From: Elusimicrobiota bacterium
GTDB taxonomy: Bacteria > Elusimicrobiota > Endomicrobiia > Endomicrobiales > Endomicrobiaceae
Direction of reading: 5' to 3'
Length of the DNA stretch: 64,000 bases
Assembly: GCA_017528425.1 (NCBI GenBank)
Contig: JAFXOV010000063.1
Coordinates: 1 to 64,000 of the forward strand
The notes beneath the pieces are model-generated. The model saw only the letters and a list, made by a program, of their open reading frames with translations, was not told the origin of the DNA and made no database searches. This document shows, one piece after another, positions 45,113-56,884 of this stretch (positions are counted from its first letter, which is position 1; every line of letters begins with the position of its first letter). Position numbers and translations under genes: made by a program.

Positions 45113-48100
45113 ATGAACAAAAAAAATTTTAGAAAATTATTTGCTATTATACTTTCGTTTTTGCTTACCAATACACTAACAGTTTTTGCCGGAACAAATT
45201 CTACAAGAGGTGTAGTCTTACCGGAATATCAGCAAACAGATTCTTCAACTTACATAAATAACAATATTAGTGATGAAGAAAAAGAGCAACTGTTAGAGAA
45301 ATATTTCGATAGTGATGCATTTGTTGATTTTGAAACAGCAAAAGCACAACTGGAAAAAGACGGTTATACCGTTATAAAAGATCCGTACCAATCAAACACT
45401 TGGGTAGTGGGAAAAACTTATAGCGACAGTTTTTGGGTAGGTATGACTTTATCCGATGATAACAACAACATTAATGTATCTGTCATAGAAAATTTATTTG
45501 ACACTTATAACAAACTTAGGAAAAACGGATATCAGGTACAATGCTCTAATTTAACAGAGTCATATTTGTATTTCTCTCACGGAAAAAGTCCTTACGGTGC
45601 TGCTCAAATAACCGACGGTACTTGGACTATTTCAAAAAATGGTCAAACTTTAAAATTAACTTCCATTAAAAAAAATACAATTGCCATAAATATTAATAAC
45701 ATAAACAGAGCTTTCTCCATTGTAAAAAGTTTGAATGGAGAAAAATTATCCGGATATAAATATTCTGCTAAATTTAGTGGTAATAATCTTGTAATTTCAA
45801 GGACAAAAAATTCAACAACACAAACATTTAAGCTCAATCTTAATAGTTATTTCGGTAATCAAGCTCTATCAAAATTTAATTCCGCAAGTAAAATAAACAG
45901 CAATTTTACGACACTTAAAACCGCAGTAACAACCTATAATAAGGTACTGGATATAATTAAGAGCTTGCGATCAAAAATCGACCTTAATATTTCCAAACTT
46001 AAGGCAAGCAAAATCACAAGTTCTTTATTAAACATAATCAAAAAAACAGAAAAAGCTATAACTAACTTAATATCAAGTCTTTCTACCAAAATAACCTCTT
46101 TGAAAAAAGTTTTAAATACTGACACTTACAATTCTATATCTTCTGCAATAAAAACAGTTTCAAAAAAAGCAAAGTCACTAAATAGTGAAGTAAATTCTCT
46201 AACGACAAAAAATGTAAATTCAAAAAAAGCAAATATATTAAGCATGCTAAGTTCTTTAAAGACTTCAATTAATACTATAAACAAATCTAAACAAGAGAGG
46301 GAAATATCAAAGTTTGAAAAAGCAAAAATGCAACTTAATGAAGATGGTTATACACTTATACAAAACACTAAAAACTCCTGGCGTGTAGAGAAACAAATTA
46401 ACAGAACAACTACTTACCTTACTATTTATCCTTTTAATGAAAAAGGCGAATGCACAGTAAATGTCAATAGTATCAAAGGATTATTTAATGCTTATGAAAA
46501 ATTAAAAAATGAAGGTTATACAATAACTTGCGAAGGCAAGACAAATCAAATCAGCGGAAATGTATGGAACATATCCAAAGGTAATATAACTATCTCGGTA
46601 CAAGCTTTTGATGATAACGGGAAAATAAATGTTTCCATAAATAATATTAATAAATTCTTTAAGGAAAAAGAAGAACAGGCAAAATTTGAAACTGCAATTT
46701 CAAAATTAAGCAAAGACGGTTATAGAGTTATACATGATGCTTACAATAATGATGCTTGGGTTATAGAGAAAAAAATTAACGGAACAACTACTTGTCTTAC
46801 CGTTTATCCTTTTAATGAAAAAGGCGAATGCACAATTGATACAAATGCGATTGAAGGATTATTCGCTGCTTATGAAAAATTAAAAAATGCAGGCTATTCG
46901 GTAAACTGTTCAGGGAAAACAAATTTGTATTATTATTTTTCTCTGGGAAAAGGACAATATTTTGAACAAATAACATCAAACGATTGGACAATAACAAAAG
47001 ATAACTTTAGTATGACATTAAATCCGTTCGGAGATACCGGTAAAGTTGATATTTATGAAAGGATTAAAACCTTCTTTGTTCAAAACACGGAACAACAAAT
47101 TTCACAATTAAAAGAAAAAGGCTATGGTGTTGAACAAGATAAATACAATAAAGATTCTTTTATAGTACGAAAGGGTTTTTATCGTTATTCTATGATGTAT
47201 TTGCAAGTGCATAAGACCGAACAAAACAGTTTGAATATGGATGTTGAAACTGTAATCGGGCTGTTTAATGCATATCAAAACATAACAAATGCAGGTTATC
47301 AAATATATTTTTTATCTTCCGAAAATTTATCTAAAAATGCTAGTCCTACCGATAACGGAGTATCTTCTGTATTATTAACACAAGGCAATTGGTTGATAAT
47401 GAAAGATGATTCTGTCGTATCAGTTAATCCCATAAAAGAAGACGGTACCGTAATTACAGTCGAAGATATTGAAAAAAACGGAACTGTTGGAAATTTTGAA
47501 AAAACCGTTAAAACATTAACATCAAACGGTTTTGATGTACAGCAAGATCCTTTTGATAAAAAAGCATGGATAGTTAGTAAAAAAATAGGCTCTAAGCAAA
47601 TATGTTTAACCGTTTATTTTAATGAAGAAGAAAATGCTTTCAATTTAAGTAATGAAAATATCGAAAATTTATTCAGCCTTTATCAAAAGGCAACAAGTAA
47701 AGGTTATGAATTAATTTTTACTAACGGTTCATCCTCATATAGCGACTCGCTGAAATTTTATTCTAATTTAAGAAAGAGTTACGTCGATTTTCAGCAGATA
47801 AATACCGGGAACTGGACGTTTTTCAATAAAAATGTGCCTCCTGATTCACAAGAGGCTTATAAGATATACAAAGTATTAAAAGATGATGGTTCCGTAATTT
47901 CTCCTGAAGAGCTTGAAAAACCGGAAATAACCGAATCTTTCCAACAAAAAATGGACAAATTAAAATCCGAAGGATACGAACTACATCAGGAATCTTATAC
48001 TTACTCAAAAAATTCATGGGTCATAAGCAGAGAACTATTCGGAGAAAAAGTTTGTATGTCGGTTTATCATTATGACGGTCAAGACGATTTTGATACAAAG

Positions 48101-50395
48101 ACAGAAGATATTGAAAAGGTATTCAATTCTTACGAAGATATTGTTAAATCCGGATATGCAGTAAAATCTTCCGATTATACACTTAATTCTTATTATTATG
48201 AAATGCAGGAAAGAGGAGAAGATTTTATTAAAATATCAAACGATATATGGTTTATTTATGACGATCAAGAATATGCTTTTATTAATCCTATAGAATATAC
48301 TAATTCTAAAGATATTATTCTTAGCAAAGACAGCTTAAGAGAAAATATAAAACAATTATATGAAGACGGATATAAAGTTGAGCATAATAAAAACGACGAG
48401 AGATTCTGGACAATCAGTAAACAAATAAATACAAAAATGCTCTATTTTAATGTTGCCTACAATCCCCAAAAAGGGTTTGATGTACCCGTTGAAAACATAG
48501 AGGGATTATTTGATGCTTATGAAAAAATTACAGCAGCCGGAGGAGAAATCTTTTTCAAAAGCAGCAATCAGAATGATTTTGTATCGAATGATATGAAAGA
48601 AACTATTCAACTAAACTCCGATAATTGGGAAATATCAAAAGACGGTTATACCATATTATTAAATTCTTCAAAAAGTATTCAAAAGTTTGGAGAATTATTT
48701 TCTGCCTTAAAAGAACAACAAATAGACGCCTTAGATATTGAAAATGATGAATTAACATTAAAAGTTCTTTTTTCAAACGAGTTTGCCGAATTTTGCAAAC
48801 AAAATAAAAATTTCAATGATATTTTAAAGCAATACAATTTATCGATAAGTGTCGGCAGAAAAATTTATGAAGTTGTCGGCAAAAAACTTAAAGATATACA
48901 AGAAGAACAATTTGGAAATGTATTAACAGAAACGCTAAATTATTACAAAGAAATTTTTGAAATTGCATCATCAATTGATATGTTAAGTAATGATATTGCA
49001 ATCTACAGCCTGCATAATAGTGAAACTTGGTCTCGTGGCGGTCAAAGATTTTCGCCTAAAGGTTTAAATGATATATTGAACATTTTAAACATATCACCGA
49101 TTGAATTCGAATCTACCGAACTTTATAAAATTTCTCCGAATCTATATGAGCAAAATGTGGAAGATTTTTTAAATAAAATAATAAATTTCAATGAATCCGG
49201 TTATGAGAAAGCATTATTTGTTTTTGACGGACACGGTGATACAAAAGGCTTTTATTACGATGATTCTAAGCATATCGGCGTAGACGAAATATCACAAGCA
49301 TTAATACAAGCATACAATAATGGTGTAAATTTGGAAAATTTAATTATTTATTTTTCAAGTTGCGAATCATATTATTTTGTAAATAATATTACAGCTAATT
49401 TAAAATCTGCAGGAATAGAAAAATTTCCTCAATTTATTGCAGAAGCAGGAAAAGAAACAGAATTGGGATATACGGCCAGAAAAGGGGTTTCTAATTTAGA
49501 ATTTGCCATTATTTCCGATTTAAAAAAGAAAAGTTCCGAAGAATTGGAAAATATGTTAGGACACCTAACAATGGAACAAGTTGCAAATTGTCCGATGTAT
49601 TTGTCAAACCACACGGTACTAATAACCAATTCTCAAATAGAACAATTAAATGAAGAATATGTACAAAAAATCGGCACTATCGTGGGAAATGCAAATATAA
49701 ATTCTTCTCATAATCCTTATGTAGAATTACAAACCGAGAAAACAGTTAAGATGTTGGAAAGTATTGCTAAGTCTTTAAATTTGGAAAATCCGGAAGATTT
49801 TAAATACACTACGATTGGCATAGTATTAGGTGTAATAATAGAAACTTTTGACTTTATGAAATCTTCCGATACCGAGGATAGTCTAAGTTTTGAAAATCAA
49901 CATAGAAATTTAACACCGGAACAAAAATCGGTAATACAAAAGATTAGAGAATTAACTAATGAAGCTGCAATGGCTGTAACAGAAAGTCCGATAAGTAATT
50001 CATTGGCAGCACCTGCAGCAATATTAACAGAATGGATAACACATTTTATATATAATAAACTTGTAACATCGAAAGATAAAGAGAATTCGACAATATCTTC
50101 TTTAAACGACAAAGAACAAATTTCTGCTTTATTGAAAAATGTTAATAATAAATTTAAGGATATTCTCGGGCCGATAAGCAATTTATTAGCAATACCGTCA
50201 ACAACATTGGCAGAACAAATAGAACATTTTGTATATAATGATTTTAAACTATACGAAAACGGAGAGAATCACTCACTAAATATCAAGGATATGGCTTCCG
50301 ACCTGACAAAGGATATTAGTACCGAATTGAAAAAGATTATCGAACCGATAATTGAAAAATATTTTCAATTTCTTCAGGATATAAATATTTTATAG
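45113..50395 (+). CDS. Giant exported protein 4: seven-repeat array and caspase-like domain
   Basis: 1760 residues from the ATG with GGAG 9 nt upstream; a longer in-frame version adds a hydrophobic leader without RBS and is rejected. Signal peptide KKNFRKLFAIILSFLLT...VFA. Seven ~110-145-residue repeats follow the pattern L-x2-DGY-x-V...W-x-I-x-K...ID-x3-IEGLFxAYEK-x3-AGY...W-x-I-x-K. They start near 45331, 46312, 46678, 47090, 47497, 47938 and 48331. A helical Lys/Ser/Thr-rich insert lies between repeats 1 and 2. At ~1330-1480 is a caspase/CHAT-like domain with FDGHGD (His1374) and FSSCES (Cys1417), the spacing of a clan CD His-Cys dyad. The C terminus has two copies of an (S/G)PISN...HF(I/V)YN helix pair. 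Possibly a secreted or surface protease (inference). Confidence 0.85.
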   Translation: MNKKNFRKLFAIILSFLLTNTLTVFAGTNSTRGVVLPEYQQTDSSTYINNNISDEEKEQLLEKYFDSDAFVDFETAKAQLEKDGYTVIKDPYQSNTWVVGKTYSDSFWVGMTLSDDNNNINVSVIENLFDTYNKLRKNGYQVQCSNLTESYLYFSHGKSPYGAAQITDGTWTISKNGQTLKLTSIKKNTIAININNINRAFSIVKSLNGEKLSGYKYSAKFSGNNLVISRTKNSTTQTFKLNLNSYFGNQALSKFNSASKINSNFTTLKTAVTTYNKVLDIIKSLRSKIDLNISKLKASKITSSLLNIIKKTEKAITNLISSLSTKITSLKKVLNTDTYNSISSAIKTVSKKAKSLNSEVNSLTTKNVNSKKANILSMLSSLKTSINTINKSKQEREISKFEKAKMQLNEDGYTLIQNTKNSWRVEKQINRTTTYLTIYPFNEKGECTVNVNSIKGLFNAYEKLKNEGYTITCEGKTNQISGNVWNISKGNITISVQAFDDNGKINVSINNINKFFKEKEEQAKFETAISKLSKDGYRVIHDAYNNDAWVIEKKINGTTTCLTVYPFNEKGECTIDTNAIEGLFAAYEKLKNAGYSVNCSGKTNLYYYFSLGKGQYFEQITSNDWTITKDNFSMTLNPFGDTGKVDIYERIKTFFVQNTEQQISQLKEKGYGVEQDKYNKDSFIVRKGFYRYSMMYLQVHKTEQNSLNMDVETVIGLFNAYQNITNAGYQIYFLSSENLSKNASPTDNGVSSVLLTQGNWLIMKDDSVVSVNPIKEDGTVITVEDIEKNGTVGNFEKTVKTLTSNGFDVQQDPFDKKAWIVSKKIGSKQICLTVYFNEEENAFNLSNENIENLFSLYQKATSKGYELIFTNGSSSYSDSLKFYSNLRKSYVDFQQINTGNWTFFNKNVPPDSQEAYKIYKVLKDDGSVISPEELEKPEITESFQQKMDKLKSEGYELHQESYTYSKNSWVISRELFGEKVCMSVYHYDGQDDFDTKTEDIEKVFNSYEDIVKSGYAVKSSDYTLNSYYYEMQERGEDFIKISNDIWFIYDDQEYAFINPIEYTNSKDIILSKDSLRENIKQLYEDGYKVEHNKNDERFWTISKQINTKMLYFNVAYNPQKGFDVPVENIEGLFDAYEKITAAGGEIFFKSSNQNDFVSNDMKETIQLNSDNWEISKDGYTILLNSSKSIQKFGELFSALKEQQIDALDIENDELTLKVLFSNEFAEFCKQNKNFNDILKQYNLSISVGRKIYEVVGKKLKDIQEEQFGNVLTETLNYYKEIFEIASSIDMLSNDIAIYSLHNSETWSRGGQRFSPKGLNDILNILNISPIEFESTELYKISPNLYEQNVEDFLNKIINFNESGYEKALFVFDGHGDTKGFYYDDSKHIGVDEISQALIQAYNNGVNLENLIIYFSSCESYYFVNNITANLKSAGIEKFPQFIAEAGKETELGYTARKGVSNLEFAIISDLKKKSSEELENMLGHLTMEQVANCPMYLSNHTVLITNSQIEQLNEEYVQKIGTIVGNANINSSHNPYVELQTEKTVKMLESIAKSLNLENPEDFKYTTIGIVLGVIIETFDFMKSSDTEDSLSFENQHRNLTPEQKSVIQKIRELTNEAAMAVTESPISNSLAAPAAILTEWITHFIYNKLVTSKDKENSTISSLNDKEQISALLKNVNNKFKDILGPISNLLAIPSTTLAEQIEHFVYNDFKLYENGENHSLNIKDMASDLTKDISTELKKIIEPIIEKYFQFLQDINIL

Positions 50396-50404
50396 AAGAA
50401 CACT

Positions 50405-52420
<2,016 letters not shown>

Positions 52421-52831
52421 TTATTTGGCTTTTCTTTCGTTTTTCAATTTGTCCAATATACCGTTGACAAATTTACTTGAATCTTTATTTGAATATTCTT
52501 TGGAAATTTCAACTGCCTCATCTATTATTACACTGATGGGGGTTTTTGGCATGTAAAGTATTTCATAGGCCGCAAGTCTCATTATATTTCTATCGATAAC
52601 CGTCATTCTTGATATTTCCCAATTATCGGCATATTTTTCTATAAGAGAGTCTATTTCTTTCTGATTTTCACAAACACCCCTAAAAATAGCAACAGAGAAC
52701 TCTCTATAGGGTATTTCTACCGGTAAAAAAGTATCAAAACATTCAAAAATAGACTTTTCATCCATAGAACAGTTATCAAAAGCATACAACATCTGTAAAG
52801 TACATTCTCTGGATTGTCTTCTTGTGCCCAT
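52421..52831 (-). CDS. nusB: Transcription antitermination factor NusB
   Basis: 136 residues, all-helical RNA-binding factor of rRNA antitermination complexes with NusE/S10. Typical pattern: RRQSRECTLQMLYAFD at the N terminus, WEISRMTVIDRNIMRLAAYEILYM in the middle, and VIIDEAVEISKEYSNKDSSKFVNGILDKL at the C terminus. First gene of the nusB-ligA minus-strand operon. Confidence 0.95.
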   Translation of the reverse strand: MGTRRQSRECTLQMLYAFDNCSMDEKSIFECFDTFLPVEIPYREFSVAIFRGVCENQKEIDSLIEKYADNWEISRMTVIDRNIMRLAAYEILYMPKTPISVIIDEAVEISKEYSNKDSSKFVNGILDKLKNERKAK

Positions 52832-53519
52832 AAAAAGATCCTTATCTTTTAATTAAAAATATATTTTCCAGGAGAAATTCTATAAAAAATAGTTTTAACT
52901 GTCAATAATAAAGTAAAAAATCAAATTTAAAAACAAAAAGGGAAAAACATTAAAAAACAGCATAATGTATTATAAAATATACATTAAAAACATACAAAAC
53001 CCTGCAAAACAGCTAAAAAGCACTGAAAATTCAATAAAAAGCACTAAAAAGTAAGCAAAATTTATTAAAAAATAAGACAAAATAACCTAATCCTGATTAA
53101 AAACCGATAAAAAAGCTTATTTTAATATTCAAGGCATTTTTTTTGACTAAATTATAAAACTTCATAATAACAGCTGTGAATGCTATTGTATAATCATTAA
53201 AACAAAATATAAATCAACATAAAATTATTACTTATAAATATAAATAATTCAAGTTAAATTAATATTCTACTTTAATGTTAATCCGTTTCTTTTTTATATA
53301 TACAACTTAACATAATATATCTTATCGGAACCATTAAAAAGTACAAAATCGGGCAAAATTTGTCAAATTTTTACAAATTTTGGCAAAAAAATTTTTTTTC
53401 AAAAAAAAGCCTTTAAAGAAAAATTTTTTATTTTTTTTAATTTAACCCTTGAAAAGATTTTGACTACCGACTAAAATAATTATATAATTTTAACAGATCT
53501 TGGATAAAAAGGAGCCATA
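52832..53519. other. 690-bp A/T-rich intergenic region
   Basis: The largest gap in the window; no ORF or RNA gene that I can support. It separates divergent nusB and the ankyrin gene. It contains A-runs and two direct copies of TAAAAAGCACT (53014-53024 and 53035-53045, 21 bp apart). There is an ACAGCTGT palindrome near 53170, a very A/T-rich tract at 53380-53450, and the ankyrin gene promoter at 53460-53488. It may hold promoters for both directions. Confidence 0.6.
53460..53488 (+). promoter_or_regulatory. Sigma70 promoter of the ankyrin-repeat gene
   Basis: TTGACT at 53460-53465, 17-bp spacer, TATAAT at 53483-53488; the best consensus match in the window. The expected start is near 53495, giving a ~25-nt leader with GGAG (53511-53514) 5 nt before the ATG. 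Confidence 0.8.
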
Positions 53520-55208
53520 ATGAACATTTTAAAGAAAATATCTTTGTTTTTTTTGGTATTAATGCTTAATTTAATAGTAATTAATGATGTAAAAGCCGAA
53601 GAAGACATATTTTCAGCCGCAAAAGAAGGCAATATTTATGTAATAGAAGAAGCAATTGACAGAAAAACAAATATAAACCAACAAGATTATTTAGGAAATA
53701 CCCCTCTTATATATGCTTGTTCCAAAGGCAAAGACGATGTAGTAAAGCTATTATTAAAGAAAAAAGCCAACGTAAAAACAGTCAATAATAACGGGGTTTC
53801 AGCATTAATGGCTGCCTGTTATGCCGGAAACACAGAAATAATCCAACTGTTATTGAAAGAAAAAATAGATATAAATTTAAAAGATAAAACAGGTTCGACA
53901 GCCCTGATGTATGCTTGTATGAACGGAAATGTTGAAAATTTAGAGCTTCTTCTGGAAAAGAAAGCCAATCCGAATATTGCAAACAATATAGGTGCCACCC
54001 CCCTTATGCTTGCGGTAAAAAATAAAAATATAGGTGCAGTTAAATTTTTGCTTTCAAACGGTGCAAGCGTTAATGTCGAGGATAAAAACAAAATTTCCGC
54101 CTTCTTTATAGCAGCCAGAAACGGTGATACAAATATTATGAATTATTTGGTAATCGCAAAAGCAAACACCAACGATGCAAATATTAACGGTGTTACCCCC
54201 TTCATAGCTTGTGCGGCATGCGGTAATTTGGATGCCGTAAAATATATGCTTGAAACATTAAAAATAGATATTAATTCAAAAGATAAACAAGGTAATAATG
54301 CTCTTATGGCAACCGTTGCATTTATGTGTTCAAGTATTATTCAGGACGTTCTTACCGACTTAAAAGAACTAAACACTTTATCCGAAACGGAATACTGCGA
54401 TTATGTTCAAAATATGAAAACACACAGCAGAGAAATAATGGAATATTTGGTAGATAACGGCATATATATAAATAATGCAAATAACAAAGGTATTAATACT
54501 TTCATGTTGGCAATAGAAGAAAATGATATCGAAACAGCAAACTATTTAGCCGGAAAAGGCATAGATATCGATCAAGTTGATGTCGATGGGAACAATGCAT
54601 TGGTATTGGCTGCACAAGCTTCAAACCTTAATGCGGTTGCTTTTCTTCTGGAATTGGGCATAGATGTAAACTCGGTAAACAATGAAGGTAAAAACGCTTT
54701 AATGTATGCAATAGAAACCGGAAATTTTGATATGATTAATTTATTATTGAGCAACAGAAAAATAAATGTAAAAACATCGGATAAAGACGGAAAAACAGCA
54801 TTAATGTATGCTTGTGAATCCGGATATATTAAAGTTATAACGGATTTAATAACAAAATATTCGGCAGATATAAATGAAATTGATTTAAAGGGAAATACCC
54901 CTCTGGTTTATGCTGTAATATCGGGAAATGTTCCTATTGTTAATATTTTGCTTTCCCTCGGTGCGGATAAAAGTATGACCAACAAAAAAGGTCTTACAGC
55001 CTTGGACGTAGCAAGAACATTTAAAGACGAAGATCATCAGGAAATCGTAAAAATATTAGACGGCACAAGAGCTGCCGAAGCTGCCGCTGCATTAGAAGCG
55101 GAAAAAGCCGCAAAAGCCGCAGAAAAAAAAGCTGCCGCCGAAGCTGTTGCAGAGAAAAAGAAAACAGCAAAAATGAAACCGGCAAGAAAAACTTTAAAAA
55201 ACAAATAA
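53520..55208 (+). CDS. Exported ankyrin-repeat protein
   Basis: 562 residues. A Sec signal peptide (MNILKKISLFFLVLMLNLIVI...VKA, cleavage near residue 26) precedes about 14 ankyrin repeats covering residues ~28-510. They are recognisable by G(N/K)TPL-x-YA / G-x-TALMYAC and L-x3-LL-x5-N blocks. Repeat 8 carries a ~30-residue insertion. The last ~45 residues are an Ala/Lys/Glu-rich helical tail. Ankyrin repeats bind proteins; exported ones in host-associated bacteria are often effectors, but a periplasmic scaffold is equally possible. Own strong promoter; monocistronic, convergent with miaA. Confidence 0.93.
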   Translation: MNILKKISLFFLVLMLNLIVINDVKAEEDIFSAAKEGNIYVIEEAIDRKTNINQQDYLGNTPLIYACSKGKDDVVKLLLKKKANVKTVNNNGVSALMAACYAGNTEIIQLLLKEKIDINLKDKTGSTALMYACMNGNVENLELLLEKKANPNIANNIGATPLMLAVKNKNIGAVKFLLSNGASVNVEDKNKISAFFIAARNGDTNIMNYLVIAKANTNDANINGVTPFIACAACGNLDAVKYMLETLKIDINSKDKQGNNALMATVAFMCSSIIQDVLTDLKELNTLSETEYCDYVQNMKTHSREIMEYLVDNGIYINNANNKGINTFMLAIEENDIETANYLAGKGIDIDQVDVDGNNALVLAAQASNLNAVAFLLELGIDVNSVNNEGKNALMYAIETGNFDMINLLLSNRKINVKTSDKDGKTALMYACESGYIKVITDLITKYSADINEIDLKGNTPLVYAVISGNVPIVNILLSLGADKSMTNKKGLTALDVARTFKDEDHQEIVKILDGTRAAEAAAALEAEKAAKAAEKKAAAEAVAEKKKTAKMKPARKTLKNK

Positions 55209-55218
55209 TTGTTTAAAA

Positions 55219-56145
55219 TTATATTATTTTATTGACGATATCGTGAACATTCATGGTATCGTCAATTTTTATGATACTGGTATCGGGTTGTTTTGTAAAC
55301 CAAGTAATTTGTCTTTTTGCATATTGTCTTGTATCTTGTGAAAATTTTTCTATTAAATCTTGTTTGGATATTTCATTATTAAAATATTTTATTATATGTT
55401 TATATCCCACACCGGTAAGTCCGTAACAATTTTGTTTATATCCCATATCTAAAACTTTTTTTGTCTCTTCCAACATACCGGAATCAATCATTTTTTTACA
55501 TCTTTCATTTATTTTTTCGTATAAGATTTCCCTGTCTTTTAACAATACAAAATGTTTAAAATTCTTTTTCTTTTCCGCTTTTTTACCGTTTTGTAACAAT
55601 ACCGTCATAGATTTTCCGGTGATTTTATATATTTCATAAGCTCTGATTATTCTTTGGGTATTCCCCTTATTTTTTTTGGCGCTTATAGGATCTGTTTTAA
55701 GCAAAAGGTTATATAAATAGTCTAATCCTTTCTCCCGTACCATATTCTCAATTTCTTGTCTTATTTGCTCATTCGCGTCGGGCAAATCATCCAAGCCATA
55801 CAAAAAAGATTTTATATACAATCCGGTTCCCCCGACAATTATCGGCGCCTTATTTTCTTTTAAAATAATATCTTCATACTTTTGAGCATCAATTTCAAAG
55901 TTTTTAGCCGTATATTTTTGATTTGGGGTGATAATATCCGTAAGATACTGATTTACCCCCTCAATTTGCCTTATATCGCCTTTTAGAGTACCTTCTTTAT
56001 TTGTTCCTATATCAAGATATTTATATACTTGTCTTGAATCCGCGGAAATAATTGAACCGTTTATTTTTTTGCACAATTCCACGGCAACAGCCGTTTTACC
56101 GACTGCCGTAGGCCCTGAAATAATTATTGTTTGATTTTTGTTCAT
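55219..56145 (-). CDS. miaA: tRNA dimethylallyltransferase
   Basis: Adds dimethylallyl to A37 of tRNAs reading UNN codons. 308 residues. P-loop GPTAVGKT (about 11-18), then SADSRQVYKYLDIGTNK and GGTGLYIKSFLYG. The KNKGNTQRIIRAYEIYKITGK block and TRQYAKRQITWF near the C terminus follow. All are family signatures. It is downstream of lptB on the minus strand, probably at the end of that transcription unit. Confidence 0.97.
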   Translation of the reverse strand: MNKNQTIIISGPTAVGKTAVAVELCKKINGSIISADSRQVYKYLDIGTNKEGTLKGDIRQIEGVNQYLTDIITPNQKYTAKNFEIDAQKYEDIILKENKAPIIVGGTGLYIKSFLYGLDDLPDANEQIRQEIENMVREKGLDYLYNLLLKTDPISAKKNKGNTQRIIRAYEIYKITGKSMTVLLQNGKKAEKKKNFKHFVLLKDREILYEKINERCKKMIDSGMLEETKKVLDMGYKQNCYGLTGVGYKHIIKYFNNEISKQDLIEKFSQDTRQYAKRQITWFTKQPDTSIIKIDDTMNVHDIVNKII

Positions 56146-56164
56146 TTTGATATTTAAGATAAAA

Positions 56165-56884
56165 CTACATTTTAAAGTTGTCGCCGAGATAAACCTTTCT
56201 TGCTTCTTCGCTGTTTATCAAATCATTTGCGCTTCCTTCAATGAGAATCTGTCCTTTACAAACAATATAAGCTCTATCGATAATTTCGAGTGTTTCTCTT
56301 ACATTATGATCGGTTATAAGTATTCCCAATCCTCTGCTTTTTAGTCTGTAAATGATTTTTTGAATATCAGCTACGGTTATAGGATCTATTCCTACGAACG
56401 GTTCGTCCAATAACAAAAATTTAGGCTCGTTAACAAGAGCTCTTGCGATTTCGCATCTTCTTTTTTCTCCGCCGGAAAGAGTTGTACTCAACTGTTTTCT
56501 TAACCTTGTTAAACCGAAATCTTCCAACAAAGAATCAACTTTTTCTTTTCTCTGTTTTTTTGATATCGGCAACATTTGTGCTATTGCCATTAAATTATCT
56601 TCTACCGTTAGTCCTCTGAATATCGAAGATTCCTGAGGCAAATATCCGATACCTGCTCTTGCTCTTTCGTACATCGGAGCTTTTGTAATATCTTTTTTGT
56701 CCAAATAAACATTGCCGTCATAAGGTTCTATTAAACCTACTGTCATATAAAAGGTTGTTGTTTTTCCGGCACCGTTAGGTCCCAATAATCCGACAATTTC
56801 TCCTTGAGCAACTTTTATGCTTATGGAATTTACAACCATTCTGTGTTTATATTTTTTATATAAGGACTCCGCTGAAAGAATCAT
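56165..56884 (-). CDS. lptB: LPS export ABC transporter ATPase
   Basis: Cytoplasmic ATPase of the LptBFG machine that extracts LPS from the inner membrane. 239 residues: Walker A GPNGAGKTT, Q-loop YLPQESSIFRGLTVEDN typical of LptB, signature LSGGEKRR, Walker B FLLLDEP and H-switch ITDHNVRETL. The start overlaps the lptA stop by 4 bp. lptF/G and lptD are not in the window. Confidence 0.96.
   Translation of the reverse strand: MILSAESLYKKYKHRMVVNSISIKVAQGEIVGLLGPNGAGKTTTFYMTVGLIEPYDGNVYLDKKDITKAPMYERARAGIGYLPQESSIFRGLTVEDNLMAIAQMLPISKKQRKEKVDSLLEDFGLTRLRKQLSTTLSGGEKRRCEIARALVNEPKFLLLDEPFVGIDPITVADIQKIIYRLKSRGLGILITDHNVRETLEIIDRAYIVCKGQILIEGSANDLINSEEARKVYLGDNFKM

Noticed and set aside
52832-53519. 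Replication origin in the A/T-rich gap
   Set aside because: No cluster of DnaA boxes (TTATCCACA-like) was seen and no dnaA, dnaN or gyr genes are near; gene orientation switches many times across the window.
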